10,710 nucleotides of DNA from Rhodospirillaceae bacterium (GCA_003488105.1 DNMS01000135.1:1-10710); one strand, 5' to 3'. Counted from the first letter of the stretch, positions 1 to 7,099 are shown. Translations and numbers: made by a program. Notes: generated from the sequence alone by a model not told the origin.

Positions 1-1
1 C

Positions 2-814
2 ACCATGCCGGGCGTCGTGCACATGCGCCATACCTGGGACCCCAAGCATGCCTTCACCCGGGGTCAGCCGGAAACGGGTGCCGAGCTTGCCGACGACCTG
101 CAGCGTATCTGCGAGAACGTCGGCGGGTCGACCATCGCCGCCTGCTTCGTCGAACCCATCGCCGGGTCGACGGGTTGCCTGGTGCCGCCCAAGGGATACC
201 TGGAACGGTTGCGCGAAATCTGCGACGCCCACGGCATCCTTTTGGTGTTCGACGAAGTCATCACCGGTTTCGGCCGCACGGGGGCACCGTTCGCGGCCCA
301 GGCCTTCGGCGTCACGCCGGATATGATGACCATGGCCAAGGCGATCACCAACGGCTGTCAGCCCATGGGCGCCATCGCCGTGAAGGACGAGATCTACGAG
401 ACCATCATCAACGCGGCGCCGGAGAACGCCATCGAGCTGTTCCACGGCTATACTTATTCGTCGCATCCGGCGGCCTGCGCCGCCGGCGTCGCCGTGCAGA
501 AGATCTATGAGGCCGACAACACCTTCGCGAAGGCGGCCGGCATGGTCGATTATTTCCAGAAGGCGCTGTATTCCCTCGAAGGGCTCGACTGTCTGGCCGA
601 TATCCGCGGCTACGGCATGATCGGGGCGATCGAACTGAAGCCCAAGGGCAACCCGGGTGCGCTCGGAACGCAATTCCAGAAGGACCTGTTCTGGCGCGGC
701 CTGCACGTGAAGTTCACGGGCGATTGCGGCGTCGTGGCACCGGCGTTCGTCGCCAATGAGTCCGACATCGATGCGATGATCGGCCTGCTCAGGGAAGCGC
801 TTGAAGAGCTCTGA
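2..814 (+). CDS. Class III PLP-dependent aminotransferase (omega-amino acid--pyruvate type), 5'-truncated
   Basis: C-terminal part of a fold-type I class III aminotransferase, which moves an amino group from an omega-amino acid or amine to pyruvate or another keto acid in the cytoplasm. Numbering from the ATG at 5: the DEVITGFGRTG block (83-93) holds the Asp that contacts the PLP pyridine nitrogen, and MAKAITNG (110-117) holds the Schiff-base Lys112. FHGYTYSSHPAACAAG follows at about 144-159, as in beta-alanine/putrescine--pyruvate enzymes. Family members are about 430-460 residues; only about 270 are here, and the frame is open to the left edge, so the ATG at 5 is almost certainly internal. 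An intrinsic terminator follows the stop. The convergent neighbour is a polyamine-type binding protein, which weakly suggests amine catabolism. The family is sure; the exact substrate is not. Confidence 0.9.
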   Translation, partial: TMPGVVHMRHTWDPKHAFTRGQPETGAELADDLQRICENVGGSTIAACFVEPIAGSTGCLVPPKGYLERLREICDAHGILLVFDEVITGFGRTGAPFAAQAFGVTPDMMTMAKAITNGCQPMGAIAVKDEIYETIINAAPENAIELFHGYTYSSHPAACAAGVAVQKIYEADNTFAKAAGMVDYFQKALYSLEGLDCLADIRGYGMIGAIELKPKGNPGALGTQFQKDLFWRGLHVKFTGDCGVVAPAFVANESDIDAMIGLLREALEEL

Positions 815-839
815 TCCGGATCGGAGTGTGGAATTAAAG

Positions 840-870
840 GCCGGGGCCGCGATGCGGTCCCGGCTTTTTT
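840..870 (+). terminator. Intrinsic terminator of the aminotransferase gene
   Basis: An 11-base stem, GCCGGGGCCGC (840-850) with GCGGTCCCGGC (854-864), has one G-T pair, a 3-base loop and a run of six T. It begins 26 bases after the aminotransferase stop. The convergent gene ends at 869, inside the T run, so the hairpin may also slow transcription from the other side, although that strand has a poor T tract. Confidence 0.85.
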
Positions 871-2065
871 ATTTCGCCGCCAGATAGCGGTCGCGGTAGG
901 CGTTGCGCAGGCCCGCGAACCACACGGGCTCGTCCGGCCACCACCACAGCTTCTCCAGCGCATCCCCCGGATAGGCGTCCTGAAACGCCTGACGGGCCTT
1001 CTTGGTCAACAGGCCTTCGACCCCCTGGACCACGGAGTTATAGCCCGAGGCGTTGCTCATCTGCGCGCCGGCGCGGGCGGTGTAAAGCGTATCGACAAAG
1101 GCATGGGCGGCATCGACGTTCTTGGCCGCCGCCGTCAATGACACCCCGTCCATCCAGGCAAAGGCCCCTTCCTTCGGCGCCATGTAGGAGATCGGCTGGC
1201 CGGCCTTGGCCAGTTCGATGGCCGGGCCGTCCCAGGTCTGGCCGATGATCACGCCGTTGCGGGTGAAGTTGGTCTTCTGGCTTTCGTGGTCGTGCCAGAG
1301 TGCCCGCAGCCAGGGCTTGTGCTTGATGGCGAATTTCAGGATGTCACTCCAGATGCTGCGCATGGCACCCTCATCCTTGTAGGCATCCTGCAGCGGCGGC
1401 AGTTTCCCCTGTTCGGCCAGCATGCGCCCGATCCCGGACATCAGGGAATGAGCCCGACCCTGGACCAAGCCCTTCATTTCCGGCAGCCACAGGTCGGCCA
1501 GGGACAGGTTGCCGTAGACGCCCATGAAGCGGTCCGAGCGCCAGGCGATGCCTTCCGTCCCCCAGATATGGGGCAGGTGATGCTGGCCCTTGTTCCAGGA
1601 CCAGTTTTCGGAAATCTTGAGGAACGCCGGCTGCACGTTGGCCAGATTCGGGATCTTCTTCATGTCCCAGGCCTGGGTCATGTTGAGGGCCAGCCACTGG
1701 CTCTTGCGATGGGCGGAGGGGGAAATCACGTCCCAGGCGCGGCCGTGGGTCGCGGTGACCTGGGTCAGCATTTCCTCGTTGGAGCCGACGGTGGTGATGT
1801 TGGCGGTGATGCCCGTTTTCTTCTTGAAGGTCTTGGCGAAGCGGGCGGGGACGTAGCCGGTCCAGGTCAGGACGTTGACCGTTTCGCCCTTGGCGTTGGC
1901 GGGGCGGATCAGCATCGGCGCGACGGCCATCCCGATGCCGCCGGCGACAAGGGCGGCGCCATTTCCCAGTAAGGTGCGTCGCGAAAAGGCGCGCGCCAGG
2001 CGCGCGGTCTCTCCGGCAAAAGTGCCAGCGGAATCGGATGTTTCTTGTTGGGGCTTACGGCCCAT
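869..2065 (-). CDS. Tat-exported periplasmic solute-binding protein, PotD/PotF-like (polyamine ABC type)
   Basis: Predicted 398-residue extracellular solute-binding protein that would capture a small substrate in the periplasm for an ABC importer. A long N-region leads to a twin-arginine motif, SRRTLL (28-33), then a hydrophobic stretch and a likely signal peptidase site after ANA (about 58), so export folded through Tat is expected. The mature start VNVLTWTGYV and the later IWGTEGIAWRSDRF segment (about 160-175) resemble PotD/PotF spermidine/putrescine binding proteins; the total length fits. I chose the ATG at 2065. A TTG five codons upstream (2080) is also open, but neither has a clear ribosome binding site. 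The gene stands alone: convergent to the aminotransferase and divergent from a PAS protein, with no permease or ATPase gene. Family assignment is good; polyamine specificity is inference. Confidence 0.85.
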   Translation of the reverse strand: MGRKPQQETSDSAGTFAGETARLARAFSRRTLLGNGAALVAGGIGMAVAPMLIRPANAKGETVNVLTWTGYVPARFAKTFKKKTGITANITTVGSNEEMLTQVTATHGRAWDVISPSAHRKSQWLALNMTQAWDMKKIPNLANVQPAFLKISENWSWNKGQHHLPHIWGTEGIAWRSDRFMGVYGNLSLADLWLPEMKGLVQGRAHSLMSGIGRMLAEQGKLPPLQDAYKDEGAMRSIWSDILKFAIKHKPWLRALWHDHESQKTNFTRNGVIIGQTWDGPAIELAKAGQPISYMAPKEGAFAWMDGVSLTAAAKNVDAAHAFVDTLYTARAGAQMSNASGYNSVVQGVEGLLTKKARQAFQDAYPGDALEKLWWWPDEPVWFAGLRNAYRDRYLAAK

Positions 2066-2199
2066 GAACGGCGATCTCAATACTGATGGATCAATGTCCC
2101 ATTATCCCCGCCCATGAAGTCATTGCCAGCACCAGTTTTTATTATTCACGGTGCCAGTCGTCAGGGGCCTGCAAGGCAGGGCAGGTAGTATGGGCTCGT

Positions 2200-2213
2200 C
2201 ATATGATCATATG
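2200..2213. promoter_or_regulatory. Perfect 14-base palindrome, candidate operator
   Basis: CATATGATCATATG is identical to its reverse complement and lies in the divergent gap between the solute-binding protein and PAS genes. It contains TATGAT on both strands, a good match to a sigma70 -10 box, but no convincing -35 box lies at the right distance. It could be an operator for a dimeric repressor. A 14-base palindrome can occur by chance in a window this size; the AT-rich makeup and intergenic position favour a real site. Confidence 0.4.
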
Positions 2214-2236
2214 TGTGCGTCTGAGGCCGAAATACC

Positions 2237-2800
2237 GTGGATGATTCTTTGGCAGATAAGGAGTGTGTTTTCGCCGTGGTCGAGCCTGGCGAGGCGCGCT
2301 CAACCAAATCGGTGGCGTTCCTTGACCATTGCCGTGCCCTGCAGGCTGGCCGGGCGCTGCCCCGTTGGTCCGATTTCAAACTCCACGAATTGCCGGCTGA
2401 CATCATTCCCTACATGGCCGTGGTTGACATCAACGGGGCGGATGGGTCGTTCACCTATCGGTTCTGGGGGACCGGCCATACGGCCCTGAAGGGTGTCGAC
2501 ATGACCGGCCGGAAGGTTTCCGACATTTCCGCCTCGGCGATGGCCCGCATGGGCCAGCGTCAGTACGAGATGGTGGCGGCGGCGCGCCGGCCGCTGATCT
2601 TCGTCCATATGCTCACGCCCTATAACCCTTGGAAGACCGACATCCAGGTTGCGGTGCGCGTCCCCATGTCCGAAGACGGCAAGGCCATCGACAGGGTCGT
2701 GTCTTATTCGAACTATGTGGAAGACCGGAAAACCTGGGCTGATATCTATTGCCGGGCGCTGAACGCCGACGGCGAAACGAAAATGTCCGCCAACTCCTGA
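2237..2800 (+). CDS. PAS_5 domain protein
   Basis: Predicted 187-residue soluble cytoplasmic protein resembling the PAS_5 family (PF07310, formerly DUF1457), common as single-domain proteins of unknown role in Alphaproteobacteria. Supporting features: ALPRWSDFKLHELP (40-53), the strand YMAVVDING (59-67), then FTYRFWGTGHTALKGVDMTGRKVSDI (about 72-97), the typical 'yRf.GT.....G.d.tGr' core. No signal peptide, membrane segment or output domain is visible. The GTG at 2237 is the first start after an in-frame TGA (2222); TGAGG (2222-2226) is a modest ribosome binding site. It converges on the transaldolase gene with a 25-base gap and no clear terminator. The family may sense or bind a small ligand, but no function can be stated. 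Confidence 0.8.
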   Translation: MDDSLADKECVFAVVEPGEARSTKSVAFLDHCRALQAGRALPRWSDFKLHELPADIIPYMAVVDINGADGSFTYRFWGTGHTALKGVDMTGRKVSDISASAMARMGQRQYEMVAAARRPLIFVHMLTPYNPWKTDIQVAVRVPMSEDGKAIDRVVSYSNYVEDRKTWADIYCRALNADGETKMSANS

Positions 2801-2825
2801 CGCGCGCCGACCCCGGGCAACCGGA

Positions 2826-3479
2826 TCAAAGGATGGACTGGCCGGTCTTTTCCCAGTCCTTCAGGAATGCTTCCAGGCCCTTGTCCGTCAGCGGATGCTT
2901 GAACAACTGCCAGATCACTCCCGGCGGCAGGGTGCAGACGTCGGCGCCGATGCGGGCCGCGTCGACAACGTGCTGCGGCGAGCGCACGGAGGCGACCAGG
3001 ATTTCCGTCTGGAAGTCGTAGTTGGAATAGATCTCGGCGATCTCACCGATCAGGCTCATGCCGTCCTGGCCGATGTCGTCGAGCCTGCCGACGAAGGGCG
3101 AGATGAAGGCCGCCCCCGCCTTGGCCGCCAGCAATGCCTGGGCCGCGGAAAAGCACAGCGTCACGTTGACCGGCGTGCCGGCCTGGCTCAACGTCTTGCA
3201 GGCGGTCAGCCCGGCTTCGGTCAAGGGCACCTTGACCGCCACGTTCTTGGCAACCTTGGCCAGTTTGCGGCCTTCCTCGATCATCCCGGCGGCATCCGTC
3301 GCCGTGACTTCGGCCGACACCGGGCCGTCGACCAGGGCGCAGATTTCCTTCACGACCTCGATGAAGTCACGCCCTGACTTGGCGATCAGGGACGGGTTGG
3401 TGGTCACGCCGTCCACCAGGCCGGTGTCGTTCAGGCGCTTGATGTCGGCGACGTCCGCCGTGTCGACGAAGAACTTCAT
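2826..3479 (-). CDS. tal: Transaldolase, short TalC/FSA-type
   Basis: Predicted 217-residue member of the small transaldolase / fructose-6-phosphate aldolase family, a class I (Schiff-base) TIM barrel of the non-oxidative pentose phosphate pathway. It begins [18 protein letters not shown] (24-31) is the phosphate/substrate strand, and VAVKVPLT (80-87) carries the Schiff-base Lys83. Two positions separate the subgroups. Glu57 (VSAEVTA) stands where E. coli FsaA has Gln59, and Phe129 (SPFVGR) where FsaA has Tyr131; both favour transaldolase over fructose-6-phosphate aldolase. Genome annotations often call such proteins 'fructose-6-phosphate aldolase'. The ATG at 3479 is preferred over the upstream TTG (3494) because GGGAG lies 8 bases before it and MKFF is the family start. 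It is divergent from dtd. Family is near certain, activity likely. Confidence 0.92.
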   Translation of the reverse strand: MKFFVDTADVADIKRLNDTGLVDGVTTNPSLIAKSGRDFIEVVKEICALVDGPVSAEVTATDAAGMIEEGRKLAKVAKNVAVKVPLTEAGLTACKTLSQAGTPVNVTLCFSAAQALLAAKAGAAFISPFVGRLDDIGQDGMSLIGEIAEIYSNYDFQTEILVASVRSPQHVVDAARIGADVCTLPPGVIWQLFKHPLTDKGLEAFLKDWEKTGQSIL

Positions 3480-3487
3480 GAAGTCGG

Positions 3488-3492
3488 CTCCC
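3488..3492 (-). promoter_or_regulatory. Ribosome binding site of the transaldolase gene
   Basis: GGGAG on the minus strand, 8 bases before the ATG at 3479. It supports this start over the in-frame TTG five codons upstream. Confidence 0.7.
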
Positions 3493-3600
3493 AACCGATG
3501 GTGTCGTTGTTGGCCCCACTTAACCCGCTGGCAGGGGGGAAATCAACCGCCTGCCGCTTGCCCATGGAAATTCGCCGCCGCATAGTTCGCATCAGGAAAT

Positions 3601-3605
3601 GGAGG
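3601..3605 (+). promoter_or_regulatory. Ribosome binding site of dtd
   Basis: GGAGG, 5 bases before the ATG at 3611. It decides that start over the in-frame ATG at 3599, which would overlap the site. Confidence 0.75.
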
Positions 3606-3610
3606 CGCAC

Positions 3611-4066
3611 ATGCGGGCATTGCTGCAACGGGTGACGGCGGCCGGGGTTTCCCTGGTCGATGATGCGGGCGCGGAAGCACCCCTGGCCGCGATCGGCCCC
3701 GGGTTGGTGGTCCTGGTCTGCGCCGAACCCGGGGACACGGACGAAACCGTGCAGTATTTCGCGCGCAAGGTCGCCAACATGCGGATGTTCGAGGATGCTC
3801 AGGGCAAGACCAATCTGTCCGTGCAGGACGTGGGTGGCCAAGCCCTGGTGATCAGCCAGTTCACCCTGGCCGCCGATTGGAAGCGGGGTAATCGTCCCGG
3901 GTTTTCGGGGGCCGCCGATCCGCAAACGGCGGAACGCCTGTATCTCGCCTTCGTGGATCATCTCAAGGCCGAAGGCGTCGATGTGGCGACCGGCCGGTTC
4001 CGGTCGCACATGCGGGTGACCCTGACCAACGACGGGCCGTTCACGATCTGGATGGATTCGGATTAA
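3611..4066 (+). CDS. dtd: D-aminoacyl-tRNA deacylase (Dtd)
   Basis: Predicted 151-residue DTD, which hydrolyses the ester of D-aminoacyl-tRNAs (and glycyl-tRNA-Ala mischarges) and so keeps D-amino acids out of protein; cytoplasmic homodimer. The start MRALLQRV, the SQFTL motif (82-86) and NDGPFT (140-145), which holds the chirality-proofreading Gly-cisPro pair, are all present, as is KRGNRPGF (91-98). Length is close to the usual 145-150; a few extra residues sit near 17-24 (DDAGAEAP). The ATG at 3611 is fixed by GGAGG at 3601-3605 and matches the family start. It is divergent from the transaldolase and ends at a hairpin. Identification is firm. Confidence 0.96.
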   Translation: MRALLQRVTAAGVSLVDDAGAEAPLAAIGPGLVVLVCAEPGDTDETVQYFARKVANMRMFEDAQGKTNLSVQDVGGQALVISQFTLAADWKRGNRPGFSGAADPQTAERLYLAFVDHLKAEGVDVATGRFRSHMRVTLTNDGPFTIWMDSD

Positions 4067-4075
4067 GCGCACAGA

Positions 4076-4110
4076 AAACGCCGCGCCCTTTTGGTGGGGA
4101 CGCGGCGTTT
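4076..4110. terminator. Shared hairpin between the convergent dtd and EF-hand genes
   Basis: The 10-base arms AAACGCCGCG (4076-4085) and CGCGGCGTTT (4101-4110) pair perfectly; inside, CCC (4086-4088) can pair with GGG (4096-4098). It starts 10 bases after the dtd stop and lies 41 bases from the end of the convergent EF-hand gene. The A and T ends make it nearly symmetrical, suggesting a bidirectional terminator, although each T tract is only three bases. Confidence 0.6.
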
Positions 4111-4150
4111 CCATGGTGCCGCCGCTGGGGCGGGCGGCGGCTGGGGAAGG

Positions 4151-4660
4151 TTATCTGCGCTCGCCGTGATGGCCGCGTTCGTCGCGGTCGTGGTCACGAT
4201 CATGACCCTTGTGCTTACGCTTCAGTTCGCCGCGTTCGATCTCGCCGTCGTCGTTCCGGTCGAGGTGCGCCATCATGCGGTCGACCCGGCGGGCGATCTC
4301 GGCTTCCGAAACCTTGGCGTCGCCGTCACGGTCAAGTTTCTGGAACATGCGGACCATGCGATGACGCATGATCTCGTTGAACAGGCCCTGGAATTCGTCC
4401 AGCGACAACTGACCATTCTTGTCGGCATCGTACTTGGTGATGGACGCCTTGCGGGCGGATGCGATCTCGTCCTTGGTGATCTTGCCGTCCTGGTTGGTGT
4501 CATAGCGTTCGAACAGGTGTTCGGCACGGTCGAAGGATTTGCCGTGGTGACCACGGGAACCGGCTTGGACCGCGACGGCGGTGGTGCCGATTGCCATGGC
4601 CGCGACCAGGGCGCCGAGGACGATCTTGGTGTGGGTCTTCATACGGTGGGTGCGTGCCAT
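4151..4660 (-). CDS. Secreted four-EF-hand calcium-binding protein
   Basis: Predicted 169-residue exported protein. A basic start and hydrophobic stretch (12-30) end at a likely cleavage site after VQA (about 33). Four EF-hand loops follow: DTNQDGKITKDE (54-65), DADKNGQLSLDE (78-89), DRDGDAKVSEAE (110-121) and DRNDDGEIERGE (134-145), in two pairs. All have acidic residues at positions 1 and 12; loop 3 has Ala instead of the usual Gly at position 6. The C-terminal tail (148-169) is rich in His, Asp and Arg and may bind metal. The ATG at 4660 is supported by AAGGAGA (4667-4673, minus strand) with a 6-base spacer; an ATG at 4642 has no such site. It is divergent from an OmpR-type regulator, suggesting shared control. 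Calcium binding is expected from the family; the physiological role is unknown. Confidence 0.87.
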   Translation of the reverse strand: MARTHRMKTHTKIVLGALVAAMAIGTTAVAVQAGSRGHHGKSFDRAEHLFERYDTNQDGKITKDEIASARKASITKYDADKNGQLSLDEFQGLFNEIMRHRMVRMFQKLDRDGDAKVSEAEIARRVDRMMAHLDRNDDGEIERGELKRKHKGHDRDHDRDERGHHGERR

Positions 4661-4666
4661 CGATTG

Positions 4667-4673
4667 TCTCCTT
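4667..4673 (-). promoter_or_regulatory. Ribosome binding site of the EF-hand gene
   Basis: AAGGAGA on the minus strand, 6 bases before the ATG at 4660. It selects this start over the in-frame ATG at 4642. Confidence 0.75.
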
Positions 4674-4769
4674 GTTTCGTGGCTTTCGATGCCCCCAAGA
4701 GACCCTGCAAACGTCGCTCAAATATGGCGGAAAACGCGGCTATTGTCGCAAAACGTGGCGGGTTGGCAG

Positions 4770-4788
4770 GGTGACACAGTTGGTTACA
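4770..4788 (+). promoter_or_regulatory. Direct repeat GGTGACA / GGTTACA, candidate response-regulator box
   Basis: GGTGACA (4770-4776) and GGTTACA (4782-4788) match at 6 of 7 bases, with starts 12 bases apart, close to one helical turn. OmpR-family regulators bind tandem direct half-sites spaced about 10-11 bases. The repeat lies 60 bases before the regulator start and about 110 bases before the divergent EF-hand gene, so it could serve autoregulation, EF-hand control or both. Assignment is inference. Confidence 0.4.
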
Positions 4789-4848
4789 AATTTTTGCCCG
4801 CCGCCCCGCGGGCCTTTGGCATAGTGGCGTCCTGGAAAGAATGAGATC

Positions 4849-5574
4849 ATGGCTGACAGCGAACACATCCTGGTCGTCGACGACCATCCGGACATCCGGG
4901 ACGCCCTGGCGCGCTATCTGAAAGAGCACGGCTATCGGGTGACCACGGCCGACCGCGCCCAATCGGCGCGTCAGGTGTTGGATAGCAGCGCCATCGACCT
5001 GGTGGTTCTGGACATTATGATGCCGGGCGAGGACGGTCTGTCGCTGTGCCGTCACTTGCGCGCCACCACATCCCTGCCGGTGATTTTGCTGACCGCCATG
5101 GCCGACGATACGGACCGCATCATCGGCTTGGAGATGGGCGCCGACGATTACGTGACCAAGCCGTTCAATCCGCGTGAACTGCTGGCCCGCATCAAGGCGG
5201 TGCTGCGCCGCGCCGGCGCCATGCCGCCGGTCGAGGCCGAGGCGCCGGGCACCTGCTATCGCTTCGGCCCCTGGACCTTCGACCCGGGCGCCCAGGTGTT
5301 GAGCGGCCCCGGGGGCGATCCCATCGCCCTGTCGACGGGGGAAAGCCTTCTGTTGGGGGTGTTCGTGCGCCATCCGGGCCGGGTTCTGAATCGCGACCAG
5401 TTGTTGGACCTGACCCGCGGGCGCACGGCGCAGTTGTTCGACCGCGCCATCGACAATCAGGTCAGCCGCCTGCGCAAGAAGGTTGAACGCGACGCGCGCA
5501 ATCCCGAATACATCAAGACCCATTGGGGCGGCGGATACAGCTTTGCCGCCCCTGTCGACATTGTCCGGCCATGA
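4849..5574 (+). CDS. OmpR-family DNA-binding response regulator
   Basis: Predicted 241-residue two-component response regulator. Receiver domain (about 5-120): acidic pair Asp11-Asp12, phosphoacceptor Asp55 in VLDIMMPGEDG, Thr82 and Lys104 (TKPFNP), so all active residues are intact. Winged-helix Trans_Reg_C domain (about 136-233): the recognition helix lies near RAIDNQVSRLRKKVE (199-213), and the wing ends IKTHWGGGYSF (222-232). Phosphorylation by the downstream kinase should promote dimerisation on direct-repeat DNA. The start at ATG 4849 is preceded by GGAAAG about 10 bases upstream, a modest ribosome binding site. Its stop overlaps the kinase start by 4 bases (ATGA), indicating translational coupling. 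Divergent from the EF-hand gene. The target genes and signal cannot be read from the sequence. Confidence 0.95.
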   Translation: MADSEHILVVDDHPDIRDALARYLKEHGYRVTTADRAQSARQVLDSSAIDLVVLDIMMPGEDGLSLCRHLRATTSLPVILLTAMADDTDRIIGLEMGADDYVTKPFNPRELLARIKAVLRRAGAMPPVEAEAPGTCYRFGPWTFDPGAQVLSGPGGDPIALSTGESLLLGVFVRHPGRVLNRDQLLDLTRGRTAQLFDRAIDNQVSRLRKKVERDARNPEYIKTHWGGGYSFAAPVDIVRP

Positions 5575-7037
5575 CGGCGCGGTCGTTCAGATTGCCTTGG
5601 CCGCGGTCCCTGGCGGCGCAGCTGATTGCGTCCTTGTTGGTCGCGATCACCGTTGCCCAGGTCGTCAGCTTCGTCGTGTTCACGTCGGAACGCCGCGAGG
5701 ATATTGCCAACGCGCGACGCGAACAGGTGATGCAGCGCGCGGCGTCGTTGGTGCAGATGCTCGACCGCCTGGGGACGCAACGCGACGCGGCCCTGACCGA
5801 GACGATCTTGACGGCGGCGACCTCGACCCGCGTTCGGTTCTGGATCGCGCCGACCAATGCCGTGCCGGCGGATCGGGCGGAGGTGGTCGATAATGATTAT
5901 GTCCGCTCCCTGTCAGACCGCCTGGGCGACGACGATCGGCGGCGGATTCTCATCATGGTCGCCGATCACGACGACCACCGGCTGCTGTCCATGCCCCCGT
6001 TCATTCACCGACTGCACCGTAAGTGGCATGGAGAGGACGCCAAAACCGCCACGTCGCCCGCGGCGGATGCGGATGCCCCGCCCCATCGCCCCGTGGGCCT
6101 GGCGCTGTCCGTGTCATTGGGTGGCGGTGAATGGCTGAACGGGGAATGGGCCGCCCCGCCACCCCGTGTGTGGGGCATCCGCGCCCTGATCGCCATGGCG
6201 CTGATGGTGCTGGCCGTGTCCGCCGTCAGCTTCCTGATCGTGCGGCGCCTGACCCGTCCGCTGCGCGAACTGGCGGCCGCCGCCGATGCGCTTGGCCGCG
6301 GCGACGTGCCGCCGCCGCTGACGCCCCGGGGGCCCGGCGAAATCCGCCGCACGACCGCCGCCTTCAACACCATGCAGGAACGCCTGCACCGCTTCGTCGC
6401 CGACCGCACGCGCATGCTGGCCGCCATCAGCCATGACCTGCGCACGCCGCTGACGTCGCTGCGCCTGCGCGCCGAATTCATCACAGACGATGCGGAGAAC
6501 AAGCAGAAGATCCTCAACATCCTGGACGAGATGGAACGCATCACCGAGGCGACGCTTGCCTTCGCCCGCGACGAGCAGGCGGGGGGGCAGACGGCGCCCA
6601 CGGACATCGCGGCGCTGTGCGGTGACGTGGCCCAGGAACTCGGCGACATGGGGCTCGACGTGACTTTTCAGCCGACGGGGCCGGCCGTCATGACCTGCCA
6701 GCCGACGGCGATTAAGCGGGCAATTCGCAACCTGGCCCAGAACGCGGTTCATTACGGTGGGCGGGCGCGTTTGTCTGCGCGCCTGGGGAGCGGAGAAATC
6801 CTGATCACGGTCGAAGACGACGGCCCCGGAATTGCCGAAGCCGACCAGGACAGTGTGTTCGAACCCTTCACCCGGCTGGAAACCTCGCGCAGCCATGAAA
6901 CGGGCGGGGTTGGGTTGGGTCTGGCGATCACCCGCAACATCGTGCGCGCCCATGGCGGCGACATTCGACTGGAAAATCTGACGCCGCGGGGACTGCGGGT
7001 GACCGTCTCTCTGCCGCTGCCAAGCGACGGCGGTTGA
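5571..7037 (+). CDS. EnvZ-like membrane sensor histidine kinase
   Basis: Predicted 488-residue inner-membrane kinase partnered with the preceding regulator. TM1 is about 14-37, a periplasmic segment runs about 38-202, TM2 203-225, and a HAMP linker about 226-278. HisKA carries the phosphorylated His288 in SHDLRTPL; HATPase_c has the N box (Asn387/Asn391 in RNLAQNAVHY), G1 DDGPG (416-420) and G2 GGVGLGLAI (445-453), so catalysis should be intact. The periplasmic part contains a cluster DHDDH (132-136) with further His at 146, 149 and 153, which might bind metal. The ATG at 5571 overlaps the regulator stop; an open frame reaching upstream to 5523 is rejected because it would run deep into the regulator gene. 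A terminator follows at 7071. Function class is firm; the signal is unknown. Confidence 0.94.
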   Translation: MTARSFRLPWPRSLAAQLIASLLVAITVAQVVSFVVFTSERREDIANARREQVMQRAASLVQMLDRLGTQRDAALTETILTAATSTRVRFWIAPTNAVPADRAEVVDNDYVRSLSDRLGDDDRRRILIMVADHDDHRLLSMPPFIHRLHRKWHGEDAKTATSPAADADAPPHRPVGLALSVSLGGGEWLNGEWAAPPPRVWGIRALIAMALMVLAVSAVSFLIVRRLTRPLRELAAAADALGRGDVPPPLTPRGPGEIRRTTAAFNTMQERLHRFVADRTRMLAAISHDLRTPLTSLRLRAEFITDDAENKQKILNILDEMERITEATLAFARDEQAGGQTAPTDIAALCGDVAQELGDMGLDVTFQPTGPAVMTCQPTAIKRAIRNLAQNAVHYGGRARLSARLGSGEILITVEDDGPGIAEADQDSVFEPFTRLETSRSHETGGVGLGLAITRNIVRAHGGDIRLENLTPRGLRVTVSLPLPSDGG

Positions 7038-7042
7038 CGGCT

Positions 7043-7059
7043 CCGGACGACAGGTCCGG
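7043..7059. repeat. Small perfect inverted repeat after the kinase gene
   Basis: CCGGAC (7043-7048) and GTCCGG (7054-7059) are separated by GACAG, forming a short hairpin 5 bases after the kinase stop. No T tract follows directly, so it is probably an accessory structure ahead of the stronger terminator at 7071-7099. Confidence 0.4.
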
Positions 7060-7070
7060 TACCTATAACT

Positions 7071-7099
7071 AAAGCCTTGTTGGCGAAGGCTTTTATTTT
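7071..7099 (+). terminator. Intrinsic terminator of the two-component operon
   Basis: AAAGCCTT (7071-7078) pairs perfectly with AAGGCTTT (7086-7093) around a 7-base loop and runs into TTTTATTTT (7091-7099). It lies 33 bases after the kinase stop and separates the signalling operon from the paralogue array. Confidence 0.8.

Noticed and set aside
1286..1972. Open frame of 228 codons antisense to the solute-binding protein
   Set aside because: Gly/Val-rich shadow translation without motifs; the opposite strand carries a complete Tat signal and binding-protein sequence.
3476..4114. Open frame of 212 codons antisense to dtd
   Set aside because: It lies opposite a firmly identified dtd gene and has no recognisable domain.
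4639..5523. Open frame of 294 codons antisense to the response regulator
   Set aside because: It covers the whole regulatory gap and most of a certain response regulator gene, and its product is an Arg/Gln/His-rich shadow with no motifs.
5523..5570. Upstream extension of the histidine kinase
   Set aside because: The extra 16 codons would run into the regulator gene; ATG 5571 overlaps the regulator stop as ATGA and leads directly into the first membrane segment.
6114..6953. Open frame of 279 codons antisense to the histidine kinase
   Set aside because: The sense frame holds all kinase motifs; the antisense product has no family features.
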